A DNA stretch of 64,000 bases, from NCBI RefSeq assembly GCF_000716715.1, contig NZ_JNYJ01000010.1, forward strand, positions 1 to 64,000. Direction: 5' to 3'. The notes under the pieces were generated by a model that saw only the letters and a list, made by a program, of their open reading frames with translations, made no database searches and was not told the origin of the DNA. The DNA comes from Dactylosporangium aurantiacum. GTDB taxonomy: Bacteria; Actinomycetota; Actinomycetes; Mycobacteriales; Micromonosporaceae. Of this stretch, positions 8,889-18,301 are shown in pieces. Each line of letters starts with the position of its first letter. Positions within the stretch are counted from its first letter, which is position 1. The position numbers and the translations under genes were made by a program.

Positions 8889-10077
8889 GCCCGCTGCCGG
8901 CCAGCACCACGACCAGCGGCACGGCCAGGCACGCGAGCGCCGCGGTGAGCCCGATGCCGTTGGCCAGCCAGCCGATGAGCGCCGGGCCGCCGAGCACACC
9001 GGTGTAGATGAGCGTGGTGTAGCGCGAGATCGCCAGCTCCGCCGCCTCGGACGTGCCGTGCCCGACGGCGCTGAACACGATCGGGTTGATCACCGCCAGC
9101 CCGGCGCCGAAGACGACGAAGCCCGCGAGGTTCCACCCGGCGTCCGGCGGCAGCACGATCATCGCCAGGCCCAGCAGGGCGACGATCGCGCTGCCGCGCA
9201 CCGTCGCCACCGGGCCGAGCCTGCGGTTGAGCCGGTCACCGACGAGCCGCACGCCGGTCTCCGCCGAGGAGAACGCCACGTACCCCAGCGAGGCCACGAC
9301 GACGGTCGCGGCGCGCTCGTCGTCGAGGAAGATGGCGCCCCAGTTGGAGATGCCCACCTCGCACAGCATGACGCCGGCGCCCATGATGCCCAGCGCCGCC
9401 ACGGACCTGGTCCAGCCGGCCCGCCAGCCGCGGGCCGCGCCGGTCGCGCGCTGCGGGCCGCCGGCGGCGTCGCGCGGCAGCAGCCACCGCCCGACCACCG
9501 CGCCGAGCGCGGCCATGACCACCGCGACGATGCTGAACTGCTCCAGCAGCGTCAGCCCGAGCGCGGTCGCGGCCGTGCCGCCGGCGCCGCCGAGCAGCGC
9601 CCCCACGCCCCAGGCGGCGTGCATGCCGCTGAGGACCGGGCGGCCGAGCCCCCGCTCGACGGCGATGCCGTGCACGTTCATCGCCACGCCCTGGACCCCG
9701 TCGACGACGCCGAACAGCACGAGCGCGGCCACCGCGGCCGCCGGCCGCGCCGACAGCGCGACGAGCGGCAGGGTGAACGGCAGCGTCACCGCCGTGCACC
9801 GCACCACCGGACCGCAGCCGAAGCGGCCGACGAGGCGCCCCGCGAGCTGCATGCCGATGAGCGAGCCGACGGTGGGCGCCAGCAGCACCATCCCGAGCGC
9901 GTCCTCGTCGAGGCGCAGCCCTTCCTGGAAGCGGGGGACCCCGGAGAACCAGGTGCCCAGCAGCGTGCCGAGCAGCAGGAACACCGCGACGGTGGCCCAG
10001 CGGGCGCGGGTCAGCCGGGCGGTGTCCGGCGGGTGCGCGGCGATGACGGCCGCGCCGGCCGGTGGCTCAGTAGACAC
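8863..10077 (-). CDS. MFS transporter
   Basis: A 404-aa major facilitator with about 11-12 hydrophobic segments; the first begins near residue 30 ([17 protein letters not shown]). The loop motif [14 protein letters not shown] between TM2 and TM3 matches MFS motif A. It is the third gene of the minus-strand operon luxC-like, luxE-like, MFS; its start overlaps the 3' end of the luxE-like gene by 11 bp. It likely exports or imports the pathway product or a precursor. Substrate not predictable. Confidence 0.85.
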   Translation of the reverse strand: MSTEPPAGAAVIAAHPPDTARLTRARWATVAVFLLLGTLLGTWFSGVPRFQEGLRLDEDALGMVLLAPTVGSLIGMQLAGRLVGRFGCGPVVRCTAVTLPFTLPLVALSARPAAAVAALVLFGVVDGVQGVAMNVHGIAVERGLGRPVLSGMHAAWGVGALLGGAGGTAATALGLTLLEQFSIVAVVMAALGAVVGRWLLPRDAAGGPQRATGAARGWRAGWTRSVAALGIMGAGVMLCEVGISNWGAIFLDDERAATVVVASLGYVAFSSAETGVRLVGDRLNRRLGPVATVRGSAIVALLGLAMIVLPPDAGWNLAGFVVFGAGLAVINPIVFSAVGHGTSEAAELAISRYTTLIYTGVLGGPALIGWLANGIGLTAALACLAVPLVVVLAGSGLTAAAKPR

Positions 10078-11209
10078 CCTCGGTCACCGCCTCGGCGTCA
10101 GGTGCCTCGTACGGGCGCACGTGCCGCACGCCCGGCCAGGGGAACCACGGGTGCGGGGCGGTGGCCTCCGCGCTGTCCCGCTCCAGCAGGTTCGGGATGA
10201 ACAGGTCCTCCAGCAGCGTGTTGACCAGGATGCGGCCACGCTCGCCGACGGCCACCTCGCGGTGCGGCGCGGCCGGGTCGACGACGCGGATGAACGACAG
10301 CGGCGGCGGCAGGTGGTACGTGGTGGACCCGCCCGGGCGCAGCGGCTCGCCCGGCAGCGCGTGCCCCATCAGCGTGCTGCCGTAGTTGTCGATCCACTGC
10401 ACCTCGCCGAGGTGCTCCTCGCGCAGGTAGCGGGCCTCCTCCGGGGAGCACGAGGTGCCGCCGGTGCACACGGCGCGCACGCCGTAGCCGGCAAGGGGAC
10501 GCGGCAGCGTGGCGACCAGTTGCAGCAGCAGCTTCGACGTCGTGAAGAGCAGGCTGGGACGCTCGTCCTCCAGCAGCGACTCGGTCTGCGCGCACAGGTG
10601 GGCGACGTAGTCGCCGGCGTCCCCGCCGGTGCGGATCAGGTGCTTGACCCACCGCGGGTCGAAGTCGATGAAGAACGTCGCCCCGGACCAGCTGTTGAGC
10701 AGGCGGGACACGAAGTGACCGTACGCGTGCGGGCCGCTGGGCGCCATCGCCACCGCGTCGCCGCCGGCCACCCCGCGGGCCTCGAGCATGGCCCGGTAGA
10801 TGGCGACGTCGTTGATCGCGCGGGTGACGTCGATGACGCGGATCGGCTTGCCGGTGGTCCCGCCGGTCTCCACGATCCGGAACTCCCGGTCGCGGAACCC
10901 GCGCGGCAGCAGGTCGCGCACCGCCGCGTCGCGCAGGTCGGCCTTGTCGAACAGCCCGAACAGGTGCAGGTCCGCGACGCCGGTGACGTCGCGGAGCGGG
11001 TCGAAGTCCAGCCGTTCGCGGCGGCGCAGCCAGAACGGGGAGCCGGTCTCGGGGCTGAAGTGCCAGCGCATCATGCGCCGGACCCACTCGTCGGGCTCGA
11101 CGCGCAGCAGCGGCAGGCGCTCCCGCATCAGGCTCCACTGCTGCTCAGGGCCCGGTGAGCCCTCGAAACCGGCCGCGTCACCGGCGATGACCGTGCCCTG
11201 GATGTTCAT
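10067..11209 (-). CDS. LuxE/PaaK-like acyl-adenylating protein synthetase
   Basis: A 380-aa member of the LuxE_PaaK group, which activates a carboxylic acid with ATP as acyl-AMP and passes it to a partner. The nucleotide loop is VETGGTTGKPIRV, and GGTSCSPEEARYLRE plus IDNYGSTLMGHALPG match the later adenylation motifs. In luciferase systems LuxE transfers the acyl group to LuxC for reduction to an aldehyde, and here the upstream gene is LuxC-like. The start ATG 11209 overlaps the upstream TGA (ATGA), indicating translational coupling. The acid that is reduced is unknown; no luciferase (LuxAB) is present. Confidence 0.8.
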   Translation of the reverse strand: MNIQGTVIAGDAAGFEGSPGPEQQWSLMRERLPLLRVEPDEWVRRMMRWHFSPETGSPFWLRRRERLDFDPLRDVTGVADLHLFGLFDKADLRDAAVRDLLPRGFRDREFRIVETGGTTGKPIRVIDVTRAINDVAIYRAMLEARGVAGGDAVAMAPSGPHAYGHFVSRLLNSWSGATFFIDFDPRWVKHLIRTGGDAGDYVAHLCAQTESLLEDERPSLLFTTSKLLLQLVATLPRPLAGYGVRAVCTGGTSCSPEEARYLREEHLGEVQWIDNYGSTLMGHALPGEPLRPGGSTTYHLPPPLSFIRVVDPAAPHREVAVGERGRILVNTLLEDLFIPNLLERDSAEATAPHPWFPWPGVRHVRPYEAPDAEAVTEGVY

Positions 11210-12381
11210 GGTGCAACGACGTCCTTTCCCAGGTACTCGTAGATGAACAGCGACTCCGCACGCAGCGCCGCGAGCCGCTCGGCGTCGACGCCGACCACCG
11301 CCGCGAAGGCGAACGGCAGCTCGCGCCCCAGCAGCGGATGGTCCGGCCGCCAGCGCACGTGCAGCAGGGTGGGGGCCAGCCAGTGCCGTCCGGCGGCCCG
11401 CACGACCGGCTCCCGTCCGGTCACCCGGACGTCGTGCGGGCCGAGCCCCGCGGCCACGGCCTCGGCCGCGGCCAGCGCCGTCGCCTCGGGCACGGCGGCC
11501 ACCGGCCAGCGCCGGTCGACGGGCGGCACGGTGATCCCGTCGAGGACGGCGGCGCACGCCCGCGCGATCCCGGCCGGATCGCCGAGGCAGGCGATCGTGC
11601 GCACGTTGCGGCAGAACCGGCCCGAGTCGGCGGCGACGAGGCCGGCCAGCCACACCGCGACCTCGTCCGGGTCGGTGCCGGCCGGCACCACCGCCAGGCC
11701 GCGGCCGGGGCCGTGCATGGTGAGGGCCGGCTGCCGGCCCGCGAGCCGGGCCATCGCGGATCCCCCGTACACCACCTGCTCGTCGGTCACCGCGACGAGC
11801 GTGCGGAACAGGTCGGTGCGGGTCGGGTAGAAGCCGAGCCGCGCCGCGGGCCAGCCGGCGGCGAGCAGCGCCGCGACGAACCGGGCCGCGGAGACCGGAT
11901 CGCGGCGGCTCGGCCGGATCCACACGGCCCCGCCGCCGGCGATCCGCTGGCACACCGAGTCCAGGCAGGTGAACGTGTTGCCCGGCAGGTACACCAGGGT
12001 CAGCGTGCCGGGCGTGCCGTGCGGCTCGGTCGTGTCCAGGGCGCCGCGCAGCAGCTCGCACCAGCGCGTGGTGAGCTCCGGCGGCAGCCCGGCGACCACG
12101 TCCATCGCGGCGGCGAAGTCGGCCGGGGACTGCCGGCCGAGCCCGCCGACGTCGAGGTCGGCGTGCTGGAAGAGGTCCAGGGCGGTGCGCAGGATCTCCC
12201 GCCGCGCGTGCGGCGCGGGCGCCGGCGCCGTGTCCCGGACCCGACCCCACCACCGGGCGTCGTCGCGCAGCATGATCTCCGGCGCCAGCGACAGCTCCGT
12301 GCCGTCGAGGTCGGCGACCGGTTCGGTGTCCAGCGACGTGTACCACTCACCGCGCCGAAACAGCGGTATCACCGCGCCCAT
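11206..12381 (-). CDS. LuxC-like acyl reductase
   Basis: A 391-aa protein of the LuxC acyl-CoA reductase family, a divergent aldehyde dehydrogenase-fold NADPH enzyme reducing an acyl thioester to the aldehyde. Visible features are LTLVYLPGNTFTCLDSVC, the nucleotide-binding region VVYGGSAMARLAG, and DSGRFCRNVRTIACLG, which may hold the catalytic Cys. ATG 12381 was chosen for its GGGGAGG Shine-Dalgarno 6 bases upstream. First gene of a three-gene operon, with a consensus promoter at 12418-12446. Together with LuxE this makes a carboxylic acid reductase pair, unusual in an antibiotic-type cluster. Confidence 0.78.
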   Translation of the reverse strand: MGAVIPLFRRGEWYTSLDTEPVADLDGTELSLAPEIMLRDDARWWGRVRDTAPAPAPHARREILRTALDLFQHADLDVGGLGRQSPADFAAAMDVVAGLPPELTTRWCELLRGALDTTEPHGTPGTLTLVYLPGNTFTCLDSVCQRIAGGGAVWIRPSRRDPVSAARFVAALLAAGWPAARLGFYPTRTDLFRTLVAVTDEQVVYGGSAMARLAGRQPALTMHGPGRGLAVVPAGTDPDEVAVWLAGLVAADSGRFCRNVRTIACLGDPAGIARACAAVLDGITVPPVDRRWPVAAVPEATALAAAEAVAAGLGPHDVRVTGREPVVRAAGRHWLAPTLLHVRWRPDHPLLGRELPFAFAAVVGVDAERLAALRAESLFIYEYLGKDVVAP

Positions 12382-12417
12382 GCCGATCCTCCCCAACTGC
12401 CGGTAACCGGGCCTCGC

Positions 12418-12446
12418 AAGCTAGGCCGCGCATTACTCGATGTCAA
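12418..12446 (-). promoter_or_regulatory. Promoter of the luxC-luxE-MFS operon
   Basis: On the minus strand: TTGACA (12446-12441), 17-bp spacer, TAGCTT (12423-12418). Predicted start near 12411, about 30 nt before the ATG at 12381. Confidence 0.7.
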
Positions 12447-12459
12447 TAGTTGCTGTGAC

Positions 12460-12488
12460 TTGGCCGGCTGATCCGGCTCGTGTACGGT
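12460..12488 (+). promoter_or_regulatory. Promoter of the DMFase-like gene
   Basis: TTGGCC (12460-12465), 17-bp spacer, TACGGT (12483-12488), divergent from the luxC promoter. The same TACGGT -10 box serves the radical SAM operon. Confidence 0.6.
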
Positions 12489-12526
12489 CACGTCGCGAAT
12501 TGCGCCGGACAATTGCGGGGGAGCCG

Positions 12527-14455
12527 ATGAATGTGCAGGTGCACGCCGACACCACTTCCGTTTCGCCCGGTGCCGAAATTGGCTTCGTCATCGCCGGTGC
12601 GCGCCCCGGCGCCGTGCTCGCGGTGTCCGTCGTGGATGCGACGACGGGCCTGACCGTCGGCACGACCAGCGCTTCGGGCGGCGACTGGCGCTGGCGGGTG
12701 CCGGCCGGCCTGCCGAGCTCGCTCTATCGCGCCGAATTCGCGGAGGCGGCCGAGCCCGTCTATTTCGTGGTGCGCGCGCAGGCGCCGGACCGCGGCGGTC
12801 GAATGCTGGTCGTGGTGCCGTTCATGACCTGGCAGGCGTACAACCGAATTGGCGAGCCGGGCGCCGGACTGTACCTTTCCGAGCAGCCCGACCGCGCATT
12901 TCGGGTCTCGTTCGACCGGCCCGGCGGCGGCCCGGCCGGATTCTGGGAGGACCGTTTCTACCGGTGGGTCCGCACCGCCGGTTACGCCGCCGACTTCTGC
13001 TCCGACGTGGACCTGCACGCCGCGACGGCGGGCCTCGCCGGGTACCCGCTGCTGGTCGTCGCCGGGCACGTGGAGTACTGGACCTGGCAGATGCGCGACG
13101 CCGTCGAGTCCTTCACCGCGGCGGGCGGCAACGTCGCCTTCCTCGGCGGCAACACCTGCTGGTGGCAGGCCAGGCTCGAGGACGGCGGGCGGACCCTCGT
13201 GTGCTACCGCGACGCGCTGGCCGACCCGGTCGCCGCCACGGATCCCGCACGGACCACCGTGGAGTGGTCGGCGGAGCCGGTGTCGCGGCCGGAGAACAGC
13301 ATGACCGGGGTGAGCTTCCGCGCCGGCGGCGGCTGCTGGCAGCGGCAGGAGGTCATGGCGGAGGTCGGCTACACCGCGCGCTTCGCCGGGCACTGGGTCT
13401 TCGCCGGGACCGGCCTGCGCGACGGCGACGAGTTCGCCCGCGGCGCCGTCGGCTACGAGACCGACGCGGCGCAGTTCGAGGAGGTCGCCGGCGTGCCCCT
13501 GGCGACCGGCCGGGACGGCGGCCCGCGGTCGCTGGTCATCCTCGCCACGGCCGACCTGACCGGCTGGCGCGACTACGGGCAGGGCGGCCACGCCACCATG
13601 GCGATCTTCCAGCGCGGCCGCGGCACGGTGTTCAACGCGGCCACCGTGAACTGGGGCAACAGGCTCGACGACCCGGTCGTCGACCGCATCACCCGCAACG
13701 TGCTCGACCGGCTCGCCCGCCCCGGCACCGGCGAGGAGTGGCAGCCGGTCGGCGCGGCACCCGACGTGCGCGCGCTGACGACCGGCGGGGAGCGCCTGTT
13801 CGCCGCGACCGGCGACGGGACGCTGCTGCATCGCGAGTTCCACGCTCAGAACCTCCCCTGGCGCCCAGTGCTGCGCGGGCCGCGAGTCGTCGGCCTGGCC
13901 GGATCCCGTGAGGCGCACCACGACCGGCCGGTGGAGCTGTACGGGCTCGCCGAGGACGGCTGGATCCTGTCCCGGCCGCCCGTGACCGGTCCGGCCGGCT
14001 GGCGCCGGCTGTGCCCGGCGGTGCCGGGCGCGGTCGCGATCGCGGTGGTGTTCCAGGGCATCTTCGTGGCGACCGCGGACGGGCTGCTGTGGCACGCCGC
14101 CCTGGCCGACCTCGCCGGCCGCCCGGGCCACGTCCCCGCCGCCACGGGCGACCAGGCCGGCGCCGGCGCTGAGCCCGGGGCCGAGCCGGACCCGGACCCG
14201 GGCCCGGTCACCTGGACGCCGAGCGGCGACGCCGGCGGCGCGGTGGCGCTGGCCGCCATGAGCGGGCGGCTGTTCGCGGTGGACGGCGAGGGGCGGCTGC
14301 GCACCCGGGCGGGCACCGTGGCGCCCGCCCCGTGGACGACGCTCGGCGCCGCCGGCGACGCGGTCGCCCTCTGCGCCCACGCCGGCCGACTGGTGGCCGG
14401 CACGGCGGACGGGCGGCTGGTGTGGCGCAACGTCGTGGCTCCGGGCGGCGGCTGA
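12527..14455 (+). CDS. N,N-dimethylformamidase beta-subunit-like protein with C-terminal propeller-like repeats
   Basis: A 642-aa cytoplasmic protein. Residues about 70-440 resemble the C-terminal domain of the N,N-dimethylformamidase large subunit, a petal-like amidase of unknown substrate range: RMLVVVPFMTWQAYN, VVAGHVEYWTWQMRDAVESF, NVAFLGGNTCWWQAR and FNAATVNWGNRLDDP are recognisable. The family's Tyr/His/Glu-rich region (GHVEYW) is kept. The last 200 residues form loose repeats of the type LFAATGDGTLLHRE and LFAVDGEGRLRTRAG, consistent with beta-propeller blades. ATG 12527 follows a GGGGGA Shine-Dalgarno by 4-5 bases. Stops 4 bp short of the convergent GT2 gene. Role in the cluster unknown; amide hydrolysis or formation is a guess. 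Confidence 0.65.
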   Translation: MNVQVHADTTSVSPGAEIGFVIAGARPGAVLAVSVVDATTGLTVGTTSASGGDWRWRVPAGLPSSLYRAEFAEAAEPVYFVVRAQAPDRGGRMLVVVPFMTWQAYNRIGEPGAGLYLSEQPDRAFRVSFDRPGGGPAGFWEDRFYRWVRTAGYAADFCSDVDLHAATAGLAGYPLLVVAGHVEYWTWQMRDAVESFTAAGGNVAFLGGNTCWWQARLEDGGRTLVCYRDALADPVAATDPARTTVEWSAEPVSRPENSMTGVSFRAGGGCWQRQEVMAEVGYTARFAGHWVFAGTGLRDGDEFARGAVGYETDAAQFEEVAGVPLATGRDGGPRSLVILATADLTGWRDYGQGGHATMAIFQRGRGTVFNAATVNWGNRLDDPVVDRITRNVLDRLARPGTGEEWQPVGAAPDVRALTTGGERLFAATGDGTLLHREFHAQNLPWRPVLRGPRVVGLAGSREAHHDRPVELYGLAEDGWILSRPPVTGPAGWRRLCPAVPGAVAIAVVFQGIFVATADGLLWHAALADLAGRPGHVPAATGDQAGAGAEPGAEPDPDPGPVTWTPSGDAGGAVALAAMSGRLFAVDGEGRLRTRAGTVAPAPWTTLGAAGDAVALCAHAGRLVAGTADGRLVWRNVVAPGGG

Positions 14456-14459
14456 GCCG

Positions 14460-15677
14460 TCAGGACCCGGCCGGGACCGTGTGCGCGAACCGGTCCGGGT
14501 CGCCGATCCGCCCCTCCGGCTGCCAGTCCAGCAGCGCCGACAGGTGCTTGTTGAAGTTGATGCCGTCCTCGCGCACCATCGCCGGCCGCAGGTGGTCCAG
14601 GTGCAGGAGCCGGTCGTCGTGGCGGACCAGCCGGGCGTCGCGGGCGAGCCGCGCCACCACGTCGTCGTCCTCGCCGCCCCAGCCCTCGAAGCGCTCGTCG
14701 AAGCCGTTCACCTTCAGGTACGCCTCCCGCGTCACCCACATGCAGTGCCCGGGCGGCCCGACCAGGACCAGCGCCCGCACCACCTCCTCGGGCACGTCGG
14801 GCAGCCCCTGCACGCAGCGGGCGGCGATCGCGCGGCGGCTGGTCGGCTCGTCCAGGCACCAGGCCCGGCGGTAGGGCAGGTGCGCGTCCTGGCTGCCGTC
14901 GGCGAAACGCCCGGCGTTGCGGGCGATGAAGGACCGGTCGGCGATCACGTCCGCGTCGAGCACGCACACCAGCGGGGCGTCGCGCCCGTCGTTGGTCACC
15001 GCGACGTTCACCGCCCACGACTTGTTGAACAGGCCGCCCTTCGGGGCGAACAGGTAGGAGTCGACCAGCGGCGTGAGCAGGTCCCGCCAGCGCGGTCGCT
15101 CGTCGGTCTCGATCACCGTCACCCACATGTCCGGGGCCGGCTCCTGGTCGTGCAGCGCGAGCAGGCACGACAGCAGGTTGCGCAGCCGGTCGCGGCCGCT
15201 GGCGTCGCGGAACGGGATGATCACCTGGATCTGCGGGCGGTCCGAGGGCACGGCACGGGGCGCGGCGCGCAGCAGCTCCGCCAGGCGGTCCACCTCGACC
15301 GGCGGCGCGTCGGCGGGAGTGGCGACGGCGCCGTACACGACGTCGATGCGCAGGCGCCGGTCGGCCTCGTCGATGAGGGCGCCCAGCGTCGCGACCTTGT
15401 CGGGCGCGTCGCCCAGCAGCCGCACCAGCTGCGCGATCAGCTCGGCCCGGGCGCCGTGCCCGGACCAGTCCGCCGCGAGCGCGGCCCGGGCGGCCGTCGC
15501 GGCGGGGTCGCCCGCGATGAGCTCGGTCGTGGCGGCGTTGACCGCGGTGTAGTGCGGCTCGCTCTCGTCGAAGTAGTCCGGGGCGAGCTCGGGGACGTTC
15601 GGGTCGTGGATCAGCACCACGTAGTCGGCAAGACGACCCGCGACCGTTTCGGCGGTGGCGGCGGATACCTCGGACAC
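14460..15677 (-). CDS. Family 2-like glycosyltransferase
   Basis: A 405-aa GT-A fold glycosyltransferase. A long N-terminal region (1-130) precedes the catalytic domain, which begins IQVIIPFRD. The metal-binding DxD is in VCVLDADVIADRS, and the acceptor-side motif FEGWGGEDDD is that of galactosyltransferase-like GT2/GT27 enzymes. GTG 15677 is preferred because AAAGGAG sits 5 bases upstream; an ATG at 15710 would add 11 residues. Third gene of the minus operon ADH, FAD oxidoreductase, GT2. It probably glycosylates a cluster intermediate, with GalE supplying a UDP-galactose-type donor (inference). Confidence 0.82.
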   Translation of the reverse strand: MSEVSAATAETVAGRLADYVVLIHDPNVPELAPDYFDESEPHYTAVNAATTELIAGDPAATAARAALAADWSGHGARAELIAQLVRLLGDAPDKVATLGALIDEADRRLRIDVVYGAVATPADAPPVEVDRLAELLRAAPRAVPSDRPQIQVIIPFRDASGRDRLRNLLSCLLALHDQEPAPDMWVTVIETDERPRWRDLLTPLVDSYLFAPKGGLFNKSWAVNVAVTNDGRDAPLVCVLDADVIADRSFIARNAGRFADGSQDAHLPYRRAWCLDEPTSRRAIAARCVQGLPDVPEEVVRALVLVGPPGHCMWVTREAYLKVNGFDERFEGWGGEDDDVVARLARDARLVRHDDRLLHLDHLRPAMVREDGINFNKHLSALLDWQPEGRIGDPDRFAHTVPAGS

Positions 15678-15718
15678 GTTCTCTCCTTTGCTGGACCTGC
15701 TGTTCGACATTGCGTGCT

Positions 15719-17134
15719 TCACCCGGCGGGCCGGTCGTGCAGGACCGCGACGAGGTCGTCCCGGCCCGCGCCGGTGGTGGGGTGCGGCGCCGCGGCGGGC
15801 GCCGCGGTGCGCACCCGTTCCCGTAGGGCCGGGTCGGCGTAGACGTCGTCGGCCTGCCGCAGCAGCGTCGAGATCTCGAGCCGGGCACGCAGCACCACCG
15901 GGTCCAGCAGCGCGGCGGCGGCGACGGCCTTGCCGAAGTCGGCCTGCGGGTCCGCGGGCGGCGGCTCGCCGGCCAGCGCGGCGTGCAGCTCGTCCAGCCG
16001 GCGATCGTCGACGGCGAGCGAGGCGCGGAACCACGGCGTCACGGTCGCCTCGGTGACCTCGTCGAAGCGCAGCACCAGCCGCTCCGGCCGGTCCGGCGGC
16101 ACCTCGCGCAGCACGTCACGCAGGGCGCACGCGTGCAGCATGCCGATGGTGCTGCCGCGCCCGAGCGACGGGTTGGTGCAGGCCCAGGCGTCACCGACGA
16201 CCACGAGGCCGGTGGCCACCGGCCGGCCGTCGACGACGAAGCGGCGGTACCGGTCCGGCATCGCCATGACGTCGACGCCGGTGATGGGCTCGCCGGCGGC
16301 CAGCGGGACGACGTCGGGGTAGAGCGCGGCGGCGCGGTGCCACGCGTCCGGGTCGCGCAGCGGGGCGAGCTGCCGGTCGCGGGTCGTGGTGACGAACGAG
16401 ACGCCCCACGTCCCGTCGTCGCACGGCCCGCTGGTGACGGACACGCCGTCGTAGTGCTGCATGCCGCGGAACGCCGGCAGCCGCCCGTCGCCGGTGCGGA
16501 AGTGCCGGCAGTAGTAGACGAAGCCGTCCGGGCGGCGGTCCTCGAACGGGGCCGGGGCGCCGAGCTCGGCGAGCATCCGCATGACCGACGAGCCGCGGCC
16601 GCCGGCGTCCACCACCAGGTCGGCGTCGAGCGCCGGCGCGGAGCGGACCGCGACCCCGGTCACGTGCGGCACTCCGGTCGCCGTGGCCGTCGCGGTGAAC
16701 CCGGTGACGGTGACGCCGCGCCGCACCTCGATGCCGGGGGTCCGGGCCGCCTCGACGGCGAGGGCCGCCTCGACCAGCGGGCGGCGCGCCGCGATCGTGC
16801 CGAAGCGCTCGTCGCCGGGGCGCACCCCGCCGCGCACGGCTTCCGGCCACCGGGCGATGTCCAGCATGTTGACCGGTTCCCCGCCCAGCTCCAGCAGGTG
16901 CGTGAGCACGTCGGGCAGCTCCCGCTCCATGAGGTGCCGCCAGCGCGCCGCCATCATGTGCGGCAGGCGGAAGTGCGACACTCCGCGCCGTTGCCAGTCC
17001 CGCCAGATCGGGCCGGGCTCGCCGGGCGGGTCGCCGGCGTCGCGCTCCAGCACCGTCACCTCGTGGCCGTCGCGGGCCAGCAGCAGCGCGGCGGTCAGGC
17101 CGATCAGGCCGGCGCCCAGGACAACAACTCGCAC
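15719..17134 (-). CDS. FAD-dependent oxidoreductase (monooxygenase-like)
   Basis: A 471-aa flavoprotein with an N-terminal Rossmann fingerprint VVVLGAGLIGLTAALLLARD and the acidic end of the second strand (LERD). The later FAD motif is VVVGDAWACTNPSLGRG. The layout matches class A flavin monooxygenases and related tryptophan-halogenase-like enzymes, but no halogenase WxWxIP motif is present. GTG 17134 with AGGGGA upstream. Second in a three-gene operon between the Zn-ADH and the GT2. The reaction is unknown; hydroxylation or epoxidation of a cluster intermediate is likely. Confidence 0.8.
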   Translation of the reverse strand: MRVVVLGAGLIGLTAALLLARDGHEVTVLERDAGDPPGEPGPIWRDWQRRGVSHFRLPHMMAARWRHLMERELPDVLTHLLELGGEPVNMLDIARWPEAVRGGVRPGDERFGTIAARRPLVEAALAVEAARTPGIEVRRGVTVTGFTATATATGVPHVTGVAVRSAPALDADLVVDAGGRGSSVMRMLAELGAPAPFEDRRPDGFVYYCRHFRTGDGRLPAFRGMQHYDGVSVTSGPCDDGTWGVSFVTTTRDRQLAPLRDPDAWHRAAALYPDVVPLAAGEPITGVDVMAMPDRYRRFVVDGRPVATGLVVVGDAWACTNPSLGRGSTIGMLHACALRDVLREVPPDRPERLVLRFDEVTEATVTPWFRASLAVDDRRLDELHAALAGEPPPADPQADFGKAVAAAALLDPVVLRARLEISTLLRQADDVYADPALRERVRTAAPAAAPHPTTGAGRDDLVAVLHDRPAG

Positions 17135-17176
17135 CGTGGATCCCCTAGCGCCGCGACGTCCGGTGGAAGGCCGGCG

Positions 17177-18169
17177 TCATGGCCGCACGGCGATCTTCAG
17201 TACCTGTGGCGGCGGCCCGGGCAGGGTCTCCTCGCCCTCGGGGGCCAGGATCCGGCTCTGCGAGAGCAGCTCGATCGCCGCCGGCAGCTCCTCCAGCGGC
17301 ATCACGTGGGTCAGCAGCTGGGACAGGTCGATCCGGCCCGCGTCGACGAGGCGTTGCGCGATGCGCATGCTGTCGGCCCGGGCGGTGTCCGTCGGCTCCG
17401 CCGCGGTGTGCACCCGCAGACCCTTCTTCTCCCACTGCACCATGTCGAAGACGACGTGGGTGTCCACGTGGTGGGTACCGAGGAAGACCACGAGCCCGTT
17501 CTGCCGCACCAGCCGCACGCAGGCGTTGGCGGTCGCGGGCGAGCCGACCGCCTCGATGGCGACGTCGAACTCGCCGTCCATGCCGCCGGCCGGGTCGCCG
17601 CCGGGCTCGTTGCGCACGCACCGGCCGGCGCCGAGGGCGGCCGAGCGCCGCAGGCGCCAGTCGTCCAGGTCGAAGACCACGACGTCGGTGGCCCCGCGCA
17701 GGCGGGCCACCTGCAGCGCCATGAGCCCGACCGGGCCCTGCCCGACGATCGCGACGCGGTCGCCCAGGCGGACACCGCGGGTGGCGTGCACGGCCAGCGG
17801 CAGCAGCTGCAGGATCGAGCCCTGCTCGAACGGCACGTCGTCCGGCAGCGCGCCGACGGCGATCTGCCTGGCCAGCGCGTACTCGGCGAATCCGGACGTC
17901 AGCGGCGTGCGGATGAACACCCGCCGCCCGGGGGCGGTCACGTCGACCCCCGGCCCCACCGCCTCGACCAGGCCGGCGATCTCGTGACCGAAGCATCCGG
18001 TGGCGCAGTGATCACGCAGGCCGTAGTAATGGTAGTAGGCCAGATCGCTGCGGTTGCAGATCGAGTTCGCGCCGACCCGGACGAGCACCTCGCCGGCGCC
18101 GGGAACCGGCTTCGCCGCATCCCGTTGCAGCACCAGCTGTCGCCGGCCGGTCAGCCGGTATTGCAACAT
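17177..18169 (-). CDS. Medium-chain zinc-type alcohol dehydrogenase
   Basis: A 330-aa MDR dehydrogenase. Catalytic zinc ligands are suggested by SICNRSD (Cys) and CFGHEIAG (His-Glu), and the NAD(P) loop is VAIVGQGPVGLMALQVA. The four-Cys structural zinc lobe is absent, as in sorbitol- or threonine-type branches. Enzymes of this group (for example in 2-deoxystreptamine pathways) oxidise sugar or cyclitol hydroxyls before transamination, which fits the DegT aminotransferase encoded across the divergent promoter. ATG 18169 has AAAGG upstream. Leads the ADH-FAD-GT2 operon. Confidence 0.85.
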   Translation of the reverse strand: MLQYRLTGRRQLVLQRDAAKPVPGAGEVLVRVGANSICNRSDLAYYHYYGLRDHCATGCFGHEIAGLVEAVGPGVDVTAPGRRVFIRTPLTSGFAEYALARQIAVGALPDDVPFEQGSILQLLPLAVHATRGVRLGDRVAIVGQGPVGLMALQVARLRGATDVVVFDLDDWRLRRSAALGAGRCVRNEPGGDPAGGMDGEFDVAIEAVGSPATANACVRLVRQNGLVVFLGTHHVDTHVVFDMVQWEKKGLRVHTAAEPTDTARADSMRIAQRLVDAGRIDLSQLLTHVMPLEELPAAIELLSQSRILAPEGEETLPGPPPQVLKIAVRP

Positions 18170-18247
18170 GGATGACCTTTCGTCGTCGATCATGGAAACC
18201 GCCGGCGCCTGCGCGAAAAATGAGGCGTGATTGCCGTCGGGCAGCCG

Positions 18248-18276
18248 ATGCAATCATGGCCTGCCGGAGCTGTCAA
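18248..18276 (-). promoter_or_regulatory. Promoter of the ADH-FAD-GT2 operon
   Basis: Minus strand TTGACA (18276-18271), 17-bp spacer, TTGCAT (18253-18248). Confidence 0.6.
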
Positions 18277-18301
18277 TATCGATTGCCCGCGTTCAACTTC
18301 C

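Noticed and set aside
10067..12381. Bioluminescence (lux) operon
   Set aside because: LuxC- and LuxE-like genes are present but no LuxA, LuxB or LuxD homologue exists in the window.
15719..17134. Flavin-dependent halogenase
   Set aside because: Overall similarity to class A flavoproteins, but the WxWxIP motif of halogenases is absent.
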